From contig JAFIFP010000014.1 in NCBI GenBank assembly GCA_020831965.1, forward strand, positions 186,001 to 250,000: DNA of 64,000 nt, given 5' to 3'. Below the pieces are notes generated by a model that saw only the letters and a program-made list of their open reading frames with translations, ran no database searches and was not told the DNA's origin. How positions within the stretch are numbered: position 1 is the stretch's first letter; each line of letters starts with the position of its first letter. The DNA is from Idiomarina sp. GTDB taxonomy: Bacteria; Pseudomonadota; Gammaproteobacteria; Enterobacterales; Alteromonadaceae. This document shows, piece by piece, positions 8,925 to 16,530 of the stretch. Both the position numbers and the translations under genes were made by a program.

Positions 8925-10924
8925 ATAATTGGGCCGATAAACTAATCAATAAGCTGAATTTAGACGGTGCTTTTGTTTATCTGTTAGATGATCCGGATGG
9001 TCTCTGTTTTGAGCCGCACATCGCAGCATTTTTTAATGATAAACAGGCTACCTTGGTGGATGATGCCGATCCGCTGGTATTAAGACTGAGTTTTGAGCAA
9101 TGGCACAAAGCTTCGTCAACTGCAGCATTACTCATCCGCATTGTGGATGAGCACACACAGTCTGTACCTTACGATATTGCGCAAACGGCGAGAAAGGTCA
9201 GTTTCAATTTAGCTGAGATTTGCTCAGAAATAGATTCGGATTCGTTACGCCAAATTCCAGCGCTGTTTTACCAAACGGTTGTCGATGCGATAGATGTTTA
9301 CCGGCCAGGCAAACTTACGCCACAGGCAAGTACCGATTTTATCTTACGACATGTATATAAAATTGCGCCAGAAGTGATTCAAAACCATGTTGATGTGGTG
9401 CGCCTACTTATTAGAAAGCACTATATTGGTATTGAAATGCCGCTGTATTTTGAGCAGCGATTAATCACGCTGCTAACACTAAACCCGGCATTACGGGATT
9501 GGGATTTTGCTGCGCTTGTGCCAAACAAGTCGTTATTTTTTGCTTTTTTGCAGCAGCAGTGGAACCTTTATATTTCTTCACTTCGGCCACAAACACAGAT
9601 CCGAAGTACGCTGTTTAATCGCAACGAATTAGTGGTGCCCTTCGATGATGCCGATGTCCGCTTACTGATTGATAATTTATTTGCCGATGGCGTGCTATTG
9701 CCGATTGTATTGGGCGTTAATGACTTACCAGTAGGGCATTGGGCAGTTTTAGGTATTCAAACACCTGATAGCAATGCCAAGCTTGAAAGATGTAATCGAT
9801 TACTCAATCAAACAAAAGCGGTGTTTGAGCCCTTAGATACCAGCATTCTTACTCACGAATTCTGGGCCGAGCAGTCACACAGTTTGGGTGTGTTAAATGC
9901 GCTTTTTTATCAGTTAACAACAGATGACGCCGAGCCGTTAGAGCTGGAGTCACTAAAACATGACATCACACAGCTTAACTCGACCGTTGATGCAGTATTC
10001 GAGAGCTGGCTGTTAACCAATTTTGGTGCGCTGCAAACATTGCCTACCGTGAAAGTACCGGTGATGATACACAAAGTGCCTGCGTGGTTAGCCAACAAAG
10101 TAGCAAGCAACAAAAAGGTATGTTTGTTAGTGCTAGACGGTTTAGGTGCCAGACAGTGGCCCTTGTTGCGTAATTTGTTGCAAGCGCGCGGCTCTATGTT
10201 GGTGGAAGAGCATAGCTGCTTTGCTTGGGTGCCTACCATTACTTCAATTTCACGCCAAGCGCTGTTTTCAGGTAAGCGGCCTTTTGCTTTTGCCGATTCG
10301 CTTTTAACAACCAGCAAAGAAGAAACCTTATGGCGCGACTTTTGGGTTGATCATGGCCTGGCACGGCATCAGGTGTTATATGCAAAAAATGCTGAGCGAC
10401 TAAGCCAAGAAGAATGGCAAAACCTAATTCATCCTTCTGCGCTAAAAGTGGCCGGCATTGTGATTAATTTTATTGATGATCAAATGCATGGCATGAAAGC
10501 GGGTATGGCAGGTTTAAATAAAATGGTTGAGCTGTGGCTTCAGCAGTGGGGCTTTATTGATAAAATTGATGCCTTACTCCGTCAAGGTTTTGAAATTGTA
10601 CTAACTGCTGATCATGGCAGCCAAGAGGCTTTGGGTGTTGGCGGTATAAGTGACGGTGTTAAAGCGGAAACCCGTGGAGAGCGAGTGCGTATTTATAACG
10701 CAGAAAATACCCAGCTAAATACAGCAGCGACGCGCCCTGAAACTGTGGTAGCATGGCCTGGTCCTAGTTATGGGCTACCACATAATTGCTATCCAATTTT
10801 GGCAAAAGCCGCTCATGCATTTAAACCTAAAGGCGAAAATGTTGTCGGGCACGGTGGTATAAGCTTACATGAAGTAGTGGTTCCATTAGCTGTAATTACC
10901 TCAAAGCCAATACAATATGAATAA
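8921..10924 (+). CDS. pglZ: BREX-3 phosphatase-fold protein PglZ
   Basis: PglZ is the signature BREX protein with an alkaline-phosphatase-like fold; this copy has 667 residues. The metal-site strand VLDGLGARQW lies near residue 403, followed by PTITSISRQALFSGKRP (about 437-453), which holds the usual Thr/Ser nucleophile region. TADHGSQ (about 561) and GHGGISLHEVVVPL (about 643) supply the later metal-binding Asp/His residues. The first 390 residues are a helical domain without motifs I can name. The start overlaps the helicase stop (ATGA) and the end overlaps the first BrxA-like gene by 8 bases. The phosphatase-like motifs and the DxHG-type signature make this the most secure marker that the region is BREX. 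The length and motif spelling fit the type 3 PglZ group. Confidence 0.88.
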   Translation: MNNWADKLINKLNLDGAFVYLLDDPDGLCFEPHIAAFFNDKQATLVDDADPLVLRLSFEQWHKASSTAALLIRIVDEHTQSVPYDIAQTARKVSFNLAEICSEIDSDSLRQIPALFYQTVVDAIDVYRPGKLTPQASTDFILRHVYKIAPEVIQNHVDVVRLLIRKHYIGIEMPLYFEQRLITLLTLNPALRDWDFAALVPNKSLFFAFLQQQWNLYISSLRPQTQIRSTLFNRNELVVPFDDADVRLLIDNLFADGVLLPIVLGVNDLPVGHWAVLGIQTPDSNAKLERCNRLLNQTKAVFEPLDTSILTHEFWAEQSHSLGVLNALFYQLTTDDAEPLELESLKHDITQLNSTVDAVFESWLLTNFGALQTLPTVKVPVMIHKVPAWLANKVASNKKVCLLVLDGLGARQWPLLRNLLQARGSMLVEEHSCFAWVPTITSISRQALFSGKRPFAFADSLLTTSKEETLWRDFWVDHGLARHQVLYAKNAERLSQEEWQNLIHPSALKVAGIVINFIDDQMHGMKAGMAGLNKMVELWLQQWGFIDKIDALLRQGFEIVLTADHGSQEALGVGGISDGVKAETRGERVRIYNAENTQLNTAATRPETVVAWPGPSYGLPHNCYPILAKAAHAFKPKGENVVGHGGISLHEVVVPLAVITSKPIQYE

Positions 10925-11633
10925 ATTTACTAGCTTTAGCCGGCACCTTGATAAGTTGTGGCTTGAGCAAACACTTGCCTGGGTAGCCCAAGGTGTTGAC
11001 CATACAACACTAAACTCAGCAATAGAAACCATGTTGACTGGCACGGTTAAAACGCCAGAGAATCGACGTAAAGCCAGAAATCTATTAGTTGCGATATGGG
11101 CAGTGCGGGAACAGCCTGAATACAAGCCATTCGATTTAGCTGCCCTGACGCTTTATCACAAGACTGAGCAGTCGTCATTGGTGTTGCAATGGGGCATGCT
11201 TATTGCCAGAAAACCCTTTTTTGCTGCGGTGGCGCGTTTTATTGGCCGTTACAGCAAGTTGAATGCGAGTTTTCAATCTGCACAAGTGAACCGCCGAATG
11301 TGCGAGCTATATGGTGAGACCGAGTCTACGGCGCGCGCAACTCGCGCTGTGCTAAAAACCATGCAAGAGCTTGGGGTGTTGGTTAAAGATGACACTGGCG
11401 CCATGTCTATTGCATCACCATTAAAAATTGCTGATGCTGCTGAAATTAATTGGCTGCTTAAAGGGCTGTTAATGGCAGACAGCCAGACTAGCCGAGCCTT
11501 GGATGAAGCTTTACAGGATCCACTGTGGTTTCCGTTTGACTTTACTTTTAATGACAGCCAGGTTGCAAACCATTGGTTTGAGCTGCACCAGCAAGGCAAC
11601 AGTATGTATTTATTTTTAAAACAGGATGTTTAA
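10917..11633 (+). CDS. brxA: BrxA-like protein, copy 1
   Basis: This is a 238-residue, probably all-helical basic protein at the place where type 3 BREX carries brxA (DUF1819 family). It begins FSRHLDKLWLEQTLAW, has an RNLLVAIW segment near residue 53, SLVLQWGMLIARKPFF near 83 and a winged-helix-like central part (RRMCELYGETESTARATR). It is clearly a paralogue of the next gene: shared segments include RHL..WL.QT.AW, SLVL.WG, PFF and FPFD in the same order. Known BrxA is a small DNA-binding protein, so a DNA-binding role is inferred. It overlaps pglZ by 8 bases and shares one base with the next start (TAATG). Assignment to BrxA rests mainly on position and fold-like pattern, so it could be a different BREX-3 accessory family. 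Confidence 0.6.
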   Translation: MNKFTSFSRHLDKLWLEQTLAWVAQGVDHTTLNSAIETMLTGTVKTPENRRKARNLLVAIWAVREQPEYKPFDLAALTLYHKTEQSSLVLQWGMLIARKPFFAAVARFIGRYSKLNASFQSAQVNRRMCELYGETESTARATRAVLKTMQELGVLVKDDTGAMSIASPLKIADAAEINWLLKGLLMADSQTSRALDEALQDPLWFPFDFTFNDSQVANHWFELHQQGNSMYLFLKQDV

Positions 11634-12343
11634 TGAAACCTGCTATTGGCTTTAATCGCCACCTCGAAATGACATGGCTTACGCAAACAGCAGCCTGGGC
11701 GGCAAGTGGCCTAACCGGCGCTGAACTAAAACGGCATATTGATAGTTTATTGGCGCCGGCTTTCACCAGTAAGGTGGCGATGGATAAAACCCGTAATTTA
11801 CTATTCGGCATTTGGGATCCGCAATCTAAAAGTGTACCACTGCGTTTTCAGCAACAGGCCTGCCAATTACTGCTAAACCATAGCGAGCATAGCTTGGTGT
11901 TGCATTGGGGTTTGTTAATGGCTAAATATCCATTTTTCTATTTCGTGGCAGCGCAGCTAGGAAGAATAGCCCGGCACGATGGAGTGTTCCTCTATAGTCA
12001 ATTAGAGCAGCGCGTGACAGAGGAATTTGGTGATACTTCAACCATTAAACGCTCGATGCAATTTGTGGTGCGCACTTTGGTTAACTTAGAAATCTTGTCT
12101 AATCCGAAAACGGGCATGTATCAGCTACGTAAACCAATCACCCTGACAGCTCCTGACTTGATTGCCTGGCTTGCTGAAGCGGTCATACGCGCTAACGATG
12201 AGAAAAGCAGGAGCTTAGATAGAATGAATAATGAGCCTGCGTTATTTCCATTCGATGTTGCCTTCACGGAAGAGGTTTTAAGCAGTACTGCGATATTAGA
12301 TTTGCATACGCAAAGCCATGATATTGTAATATTTATTAGTTGA
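11633..12343 (+). CDS. brxA: BrxA-like protein, copy 2
   Basis: This is a second 236-residue BrxA-like protein directly after the first. It begins FNRHLEMTWLTQTAAWAA and contains RNLLFGIWDP, SLVLHWGLLMAKYPFF and FGDTSTIKRSMQFVVRTL, the last being a helix-turn-helix or winged-helix-like segment. Aligned by eye with copy 1 the two run end to end with conserved motifs but are well diverged, so the duplication is old or both were acquired together. The start codon shares a base with the stop of copy 1, implying coupled translation and perhaps a fixed ratio, as for a heterodimer. The stop overlaps a TTG that may start the next small gene. Function as a DNA-binding BREX component is inferred. Confidence 0.58.
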   Translation: MKPAIGFNRHLEMTWLTQTAAWAASGLTGAELKRHIDSLLAPAFTSKVAMDKTRNLLFGIWDPQSKSVPLRFQQQACQLLLNHSEHSLVLHWGLLMAKYPFFYFVAAQLGRIARHDGVFLYSQLEQRVTEEFGDTSTIKRSMQFVVRTLVNLEILSNPKTGMYQLRKPITLTAPDLIAWLAEAVIRANDEKSRSLDRMNNEPALFPFDVAFTEEVLSSTAILDLHTQSHDIVIFIS

Positions 12344-12525
12344 GGACGATATTATCAATCACTGACCACGAACACCGCAAGCTATGCCCTGCTTGTAAGG
12401 AATTCACGTTCAAGCGCTGGCCGTTTGGCTGGGACGCGCACGCAGCGTATCGCTGTTCAGGTTTAATGGAAAGTGATCCGGAAACTCGGAAGGTGATATT
12501 TAAGGAAAGGTACCTGTCACTGTAA
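12340..12525 (+). CDS. small Zn-ribbon-like protein at the end of the BREX operon
   Basis: This is a possible 61-residue protein starting at a TTG that overlaps the preceding stop (TTGA). It contains CPAC near residue 16, then FKRWPFGWDAHAAYRC, giving three cysteines and a histidine that could bind zinc. The dense run of Trp, Phe, Gly, Asp and His between the cysteines looks like constrained protein rather than a chance frame. I do not recognise the family with certainty. The overlap with the BrxA-like gene suggests it belongs to the defence operon. No ATG is available near the start and no strong ribosome site is visible apart from GAGG just inside the overlap, so coupled translation would be required. 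It could also be the remnant of a longer gene. Confidence 0.5.
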   Translation: MRTILSITDHEHRKLCPACKEFTFKRWPFGWDAHAAYRCSGLMESDPETRKVIFKERYLSL

Positions 12526-12718
12526 CTGTCAGCATGAGCTGTTTGATGGTTTCGACCTATTATGCAGACTCGCGTAGACGCTTAAGTATAGGAAAGTAGT
12601 CGACTATCCTGATTAAAAGGCGAAAAGCGATGTTTCTGAGGTCCCCATTCCGCCGACAGCCAATCCATGATATTCATAGTCGATATTGAATGAAGAGACC
12701 ACGCGGGCTGTAACATCT

Positions 12719-13066
12719 ATGTACCTATTCAGAATCACCGTTGAAGTAAAACACATGGAAGGCACGCAGCTGCCATCGGATTGTGCGGGCGGTTGTGTGG
12801 GTGTGTATTTACGCGCTGAGAATATTAAAGCGGCGATTGATTTGGCGGAAGCGAGTTTGCTAGAAGACAAATTTTTGCCGGTGCGCACACTGGAAGCGAC
12901 GGAAGTGAATTTGGAAGCCATGGCCGAGCAATACGACATGCCCGGCGAGGACGAGTTAGCTGAAGGTGAACCGGATTTCGACGACTTACTCGCAATTATG
13001 AAACAGGGTGGGGTGTGGTATACGGCATTCCATCTCTTCTCTTTCGAGAAGCATGAAGTGCAATAA
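12719..13066 (+). CDS. hypothetical acidic protein, 115 aa
   Basis: I do not recognise this protein. From ATG 12719 it has 115 residues starting MYLFRITVEVKHMEG; a TTG at 12686 would add 11 residues but has no better ribosome site. The N-terminal half reads as a beta-alpha-beta pattern with a Gly/Cys-rich turn (CAGGCVGVYL), followed by the helix IKAAIDLAEASLLED. The C-terminal third is very acidic (EDELAEGEPDFDDLL) and ends in an aromatic strand. No signal peptide or membrane segment is visible. It stands alone between the BREX operon and a chemoreceptor-like gene, with 193 bases before it that contain nothing I can name. It may mark the chromosomal side of the defence-island junction. Confidence 0.6.
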   Translation: MYLFRITVEVKHMEGTQLPSDCAGGCVGVYLRAENIKAAIDLAEASLLEDKFLPVRTLEATEVNLEAMAEQYDMPGEDELAEGEPDFDDLLAIMKQGGVWYTAFHLFSFEKHEVQ

Positions 13067-13239
13067 CTATATAATATATCAATGCTTTTCAACGTCGCGC
13101 TTGAGTTAGATCAACCCCCAATACGGCTTCACTAAGCTATGCTAGCAACGCGTTGAAACCTTTATGGCTTGCATGCCGTAATGGCTCTATGCTTGATGAA
13201 TACTTGATACCGTCCAAATCTATTGAAAGAGGCAACCCG

Positions 13240-13938
13240 GTGACACATCCTCAGGAAACCGCAGACCATGAAACGGCAGAACACGAGATTCAGGCGTTGC
13301 GTAGCATTGCTTCGAAGATGAACGGTTTCTTATACCGCTGTGCGAACGATGATAGCTTCACCATGGAGCATATGACTGGCGGTATCAAAGACTTGCTCGG
13401 ACATAAAGCGGATGCCTTTTTGAATAATCGCCATTTAGTGTTCGCTGAACAAATCCATAGTGAAGATGCAGAGAAAGTGGATGCTGTGGTTGCTGAAGCC
13501 ATTGAGAAAGGCGTTGATCACTGGAATATCGACTATCGCTTAAAGCGCAAAGACGGTAGTTACGTGTGGGTGAACGAGCATGGTGGGGTGATTCGCAATC
13601 AAGCGAAAGAAGTTCAGTACCTTGAAGGTGTGGTGATCGACATTTCTGACCGCAAAGAGCTTGAGCATGCCAATGCCAAACAACTTGGTGAAATCAGCGC
13701 CACCAGTAACCAGGTAATTAAAGCCACGTCGGACATTATTAATGTGCTAAAAATGCTGCGCTTGTTGAGTTTAAATGCAGGGATTGAAGCTGCGAGAGCC
13801 GGAACCCATGGGCGCGGCTTCGCGGTTGTTGCGGACGAGGTGAAGCGGTTGGCCGACCAAACCTCGGTTTCGGCGACCAATGTGAATGCGCTACTGACAG
13901 AGTTACAAACGAAACTGAAAGGTCAGCAGGGCAAATAA
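13240..13938 (+). CDS. soluble PAS-domain protein with minimal chemoreceptor signalling tip
   Basis: This is a cytoplasmic signal protein of 232 residues. I chose the GTG at 13240 because GAAAGAGG lies 7 bases upstream; a TTG at 13153 would extend the frame. After a short acidic leader comes one PAS domain with PAC ending ([10 protein letters not shown] to [12 protein letters not shown]), then only about 85 residues of methyl-accepting chemotaxis protein. These include the conserved hairpin tip [20 protein letters not shown] and [14 protein letters not shown]. There is no transmembrane segment and no HAMP domain. A normal receptor coiled coil is two to three times longer, so this can form only a short hairpin. 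It could plug into receptor arrays as a PAS-driven (redox or ligand) sensor; that role is inferred. No other chemotaxis genes are nearby. Confidence 0.75.
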   Translation: MTHPQETADHETAEHEIQALRSIASKMNGFLYRCANDDSFTMEHMTGGIKDLLGHKADAFLNNRHLVFAEQIHSEDAEKVDAVVAEAIEKGVDHWNIDYRLKRKDGSYVWVNEHGGVIRNQAKEVQYLEGVVIDISDRKELEHANAKQLGEISATSNQVIKATSDIINVLKMLRLLSLNAGIEAARAGTHGRGFAVVADEVKRLADQTSVSATNVNALLTELQTKLKGQQGK

Positions 13939-14015
13939 GCCATTGATTAATATGGCTTTGTGGCACGCTGGGTAGTGTGTTCTTAGATGGTGAGTGAAAA
14001 TAAAAAAATGATTCG

Positions 14016-14043
14016 TTGACTTCCTGTCGAATGAGCGTAGTCT
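14016..14043 (+). promoter_or_regulatory. putative promoter of the cold-shock gene
   Basis: TTGACT (14016-14021) and TAGTCT (14038-14043) are separated by 16 bases. Initiation here would give a 5' leader of about 165 bases before the cold-shock gene, close to the long leader known for E. coli cspA. The leader is AT-rich. I see no clear cold-box match, so regulation by leader folding is only suggested. Confidence 0.4.
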
Positions 14044-14215
14044 TGCGGCACTTGGATAGTAAATATTATTTAGATCTTCAATTCGTTGCCAAATTATTCG
14101 TAATTATCTCCGTCCTGTCGTTTTAATTTTTGTTATTTCCTCTCCGATTAACGCCCACTTTGAGATTCACTCAATAGCTCGGGTCACTTTATATTTAAAT
14201 ATCAGGATATTAATT

Positions 14216-14425
14216 ATGTCTAATACTGTAACTGGCACTGTAAAATGGTTTAACGAAGCGAAAGGTTTTGGTTTTCTGGAACAGCAAGGCGGCGCAGACG
14301 TGTTTGCACACTTTAGTGCAATCGTAAGCAGCGGCTTCAAGACGTTGACCGAAGGTCAAGCAGTCCAGTTTTCAATCACTCAGGGCCCTAAAGGTCCTCA
14401 GGCTGAAAACATCGTTCCAGTGTAA
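14216..14425 (+). CDS. cold-shock domain protein (CspA family)
   Basis: This is a single cold-shock domain of 69 residues that binds single-stranded RNA and DNA and melts RNA structures. The RNA-binding motifs KGFGFLEQ (RNP1) and DVFAHF (RNP2) are both present, and the VKWFN start of the fold is intact. Length is typical for the family. AGGA lies 8 bases before the ATG. A long AT-rich leader precedes it and a strong intrinsic terminator follows, so it is a single-gene transcript. Whether it is cold-induced or constitutive cannot be told from the protein. Confidence 0.95.
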   Translation: MSNTVTGTVKWFNEAKGFGFLEQQGGADVFAHFSAIVSSGFKTLTEGQAVQFSITQGPKGPQAENIVPV

Positions 14426-14443
14426 ATCACACGCGAACTTTTA

Positions 14444-14471
14444 AAAAACGCACCCTCGGGTGCGTTTTTTT
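14444..14471 (+). terminator. intrinsic terminator after the cold-shock gene
   Basis: AACGCACCC and GGGTGCGTT form a perfect stem with a 2-base TC turn (shorter pairing leaves a larger loop), followed by a run of T. It lies 20 bases after the stop and could also serve the convergent diguanylate cyclase from the other side because A residues flank it. Confidence 0.9.
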
Positions 14472-14508
14472 ATGCCTGTAATGAGCCATCTAGCCCGCAA
14501 ACAAGCTG

Positions 14509-15914
14509 TCAGTCCGCCCAATGAAAACGATCACGGCCCTCTGCTTTGGCCACATAGAGCGCTTGGTCTGCACGCTCTAAACATTGGTTAATGTCTTCGT
14601 TTTCTATTAATTGTGCGCCGCCAATACTGCAGGTGATGGGCTTGCCTTGAATTCGACAATCCTTGCGAACCACTTCAAGCAATCGCTCAGCCAATCCTTT
14701 TGCGGCAGTGGGGCTGGTGTGAGGACACAACACGACAAATTCTTCGCCTCCCCAGCGCGCCACCACGTCACTATCACGCACATGTTCGCGTAACAAAGCG
14801 GCAAAGAGTTTCAATGACTCGTCACCAGCACCATGCCCAAACTCATCATTCACTTGTTTAAAATGGTCTAGATCAATGACTAACACACAAGTTTCGTCTG
14901 AATGCTCGGTGCGGCGCTGCATTTCACTGTAGAAATGGTGGCGATTAAATAAATCGATGAGTGGGTCATGAGTAGAAATATACTCCAACTCAGTATTTGA
15001 GCTTTGTAGTTTGGCTCGTAGATCTTCGAGCTGTTCATTCTTGCGCTTCAGTCGCTGGACAAAACGGTACACGCCAAACAAGTAGATCCCGATCAAAGCA
15101 AGCACTAGGGCACCACCTGCAATAAAGCGTCGAATCATCCGGTAGTCGGGCTCATGTACTATTTTGACATTGCTCCACTGCTGATAAATAGCAAGACGTT
15201 GGCCATGGTCAATGCTGTCGAGTGCTTCGTTAATCGTCGGCAGTAGGTGAGCCAGCTCATGCCGAACACCCATGCTGAGTCGGTCCTCAATGACCGCCCA
15301 GCCTGAGATCTTAAGGTTATCGAGACGCGCTGCCGCAATGTAACTGTTGGCAGAAAGCATAGATGCAATGGTGACGTCGCTTCTGCCTCGAGAAACCGCG
15401 AGTAATGCTTCTTTTTCACTATTCCAAAGGGTGAATTCCACATCAGGGTAATAGGTTTCGACAAATTCGGTGACGCGATAACCACTGATCAGGCCCAGTC
15501 GTCGATCGCCAATATAATCAATACTCTGCAGAAAAGGCTCATACTGCCGTGAAATCAATACAACCGGTGATGTGAAGTAAGTTTCGAGAAGGTTAAGTAT
15601 TCCTCTCGTGCTGGTGTTGGATTGAGCATGGGAATTAAATCACAGCGCCCGTCTTTCAATGCTTCTAGCGTGTCTACCCAAGACTCGGTGGGAACCAAGT
15701 GAAACTCGATGCCCGTGCGTTCAGCCACAATAGCGATGTAATCTGCGGATAGGCCTATATGCTCGCCGTCTCGAATGGCTTCATACGGCAGCCAGTCAGG
15801 GTCAACGCAGTAGTTAACTTGTTGTGGCTCAGGCTCAGGAAGTGTTGCGCCGCTGTATAGGAGACTGCAGAGCAGAAAGAGTCCACCTGAGAGCGATGTT
15901 GTTTTTATGCGCAC
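14509..15914 (-). pseudogene. periplasmic-sensor diguanylate cyclase broken by a frameshift
   Basis: Two frames together make one protein of about 468 residues. The first (15914 down to about 15585) has a signal peptide and the start of a type 3 extracellular solute-binding domain (CVDPDWLPYEAI, LIPMLNPTPAREEYLTFS). The second (to 14509) continues that domain, then has one membrane helix (AGGALVLALIGIYLFGVY), a short coiled coil and a GGDEF cyclase domain. Reading one extra base near 15581-15586 restores TFSETYFTSPVV, the usual sequence at this point in the family, so a single-base deletion or a sequencing error separates them. The cyclase active site GGEEF and the RDSD inhibitory site are intact, but the usual LTGLxNR start of the domain reads LIDLFNR. 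If the shift is real, the second part lacks a signal peptide and would be non-functional as a sensor. Confidence 0.8.
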
Positions 15915-16053
15915 CCGACTCAGCTCCTTGTTGCTGTTCGTAGTTAGTTATTCGCTATTCGCTATTGGCTTTCTGAAGTGTAGTCTTTACATTTAAGTAC
16001 CGAAAGTTGTTTTATTAACCTAAATTAGTCAGCAATTAGGTGGGGAGAACTTG

Positions 16054-16530
16054 GTGGTTCTATCTGAAGTGTCAGCACAAGCTTGGTATGACCGTGTGCC
16101 CAACCCGGGTCTTTGGGCTGACGTCGTCATGGTGGTGCATGCTGCCATCGTGTTGTTTGTCATTTTGGGCTTATTTGCAGTTTTGTTGTGGGGTTGGCTA
16201 AAAAATCCAGGGCCGCGTTCTTTCATTCGCAATATTTGGTTCCGTGGTATTCACCTAGGCATTATTGTGTGGGTGCTTATTCAGGCATTACGTGGACGTT
16301 ATTGCCCATTGACTTACTGGGAACAGGACTTGCGCTCCGCCGCAGGACAAGACACCTACGACGTGTCTTTCATTGACTATTGGGTCAGTACGCTAATCTA
16401 TTATGACTTTCCTCAATGGGTGTTTCAGACCGGGTATTTGTTGTTTACTGGATTAACCCTATATAGCCTTTGGAAATGGCCGCCAGTGTGGAAAGAATCA
16501 CGGGGTTCCAATGTCGAAAACAATAACTGA
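16054..16530 (+). CDS. DUF2784 family inner-membrane protein
   Basis: This is a small integral membrane protein of about 158 residues from the GTG at 16054; a TTG one codon earlier lies too close to the GGGGAGA ribosome site. It has three to four hydrophobic helices (VVMVVHAAIVLFVILGLFAV; GIHLGIIVWVLIQAL; WVFQTGYLLFTGLTLYSLW) and the conserved loop RYCPLTYWEQDLR, which with a following SFIDYW and IYYDFP motif is typical of DUF2784. The function of this family is not known. Its end overlaps the acyl-CoA synthetase start by 20 bases, so the two are co-transcribed and translationally linked. This hints at a membrane or lipid role, but that is inference from context. Confidence 0.85.
   Translation: MVLSEVSAQAWYDRVPNPGLWADVVMVVHAAIVLFVILGLFAVLLWGWLKNPGPRSFIRNIWFRGIHLGIIVWVLIQALRGRYCPLTYWEQDLRSAAGQDTYDVSFIDYWVSTLIYYDFPQWVFQTGYLLFTGLTLYSLWKWPPVWKESRGSNVENNN

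Noticed and set aside
12613-13092. 159-residue frame on the minus strand opposite the acidic hypothetical protein
   Set aside because: Serine-rich composition without domains; the plus-strand frame has better protein character, so this is its antisense shadow.
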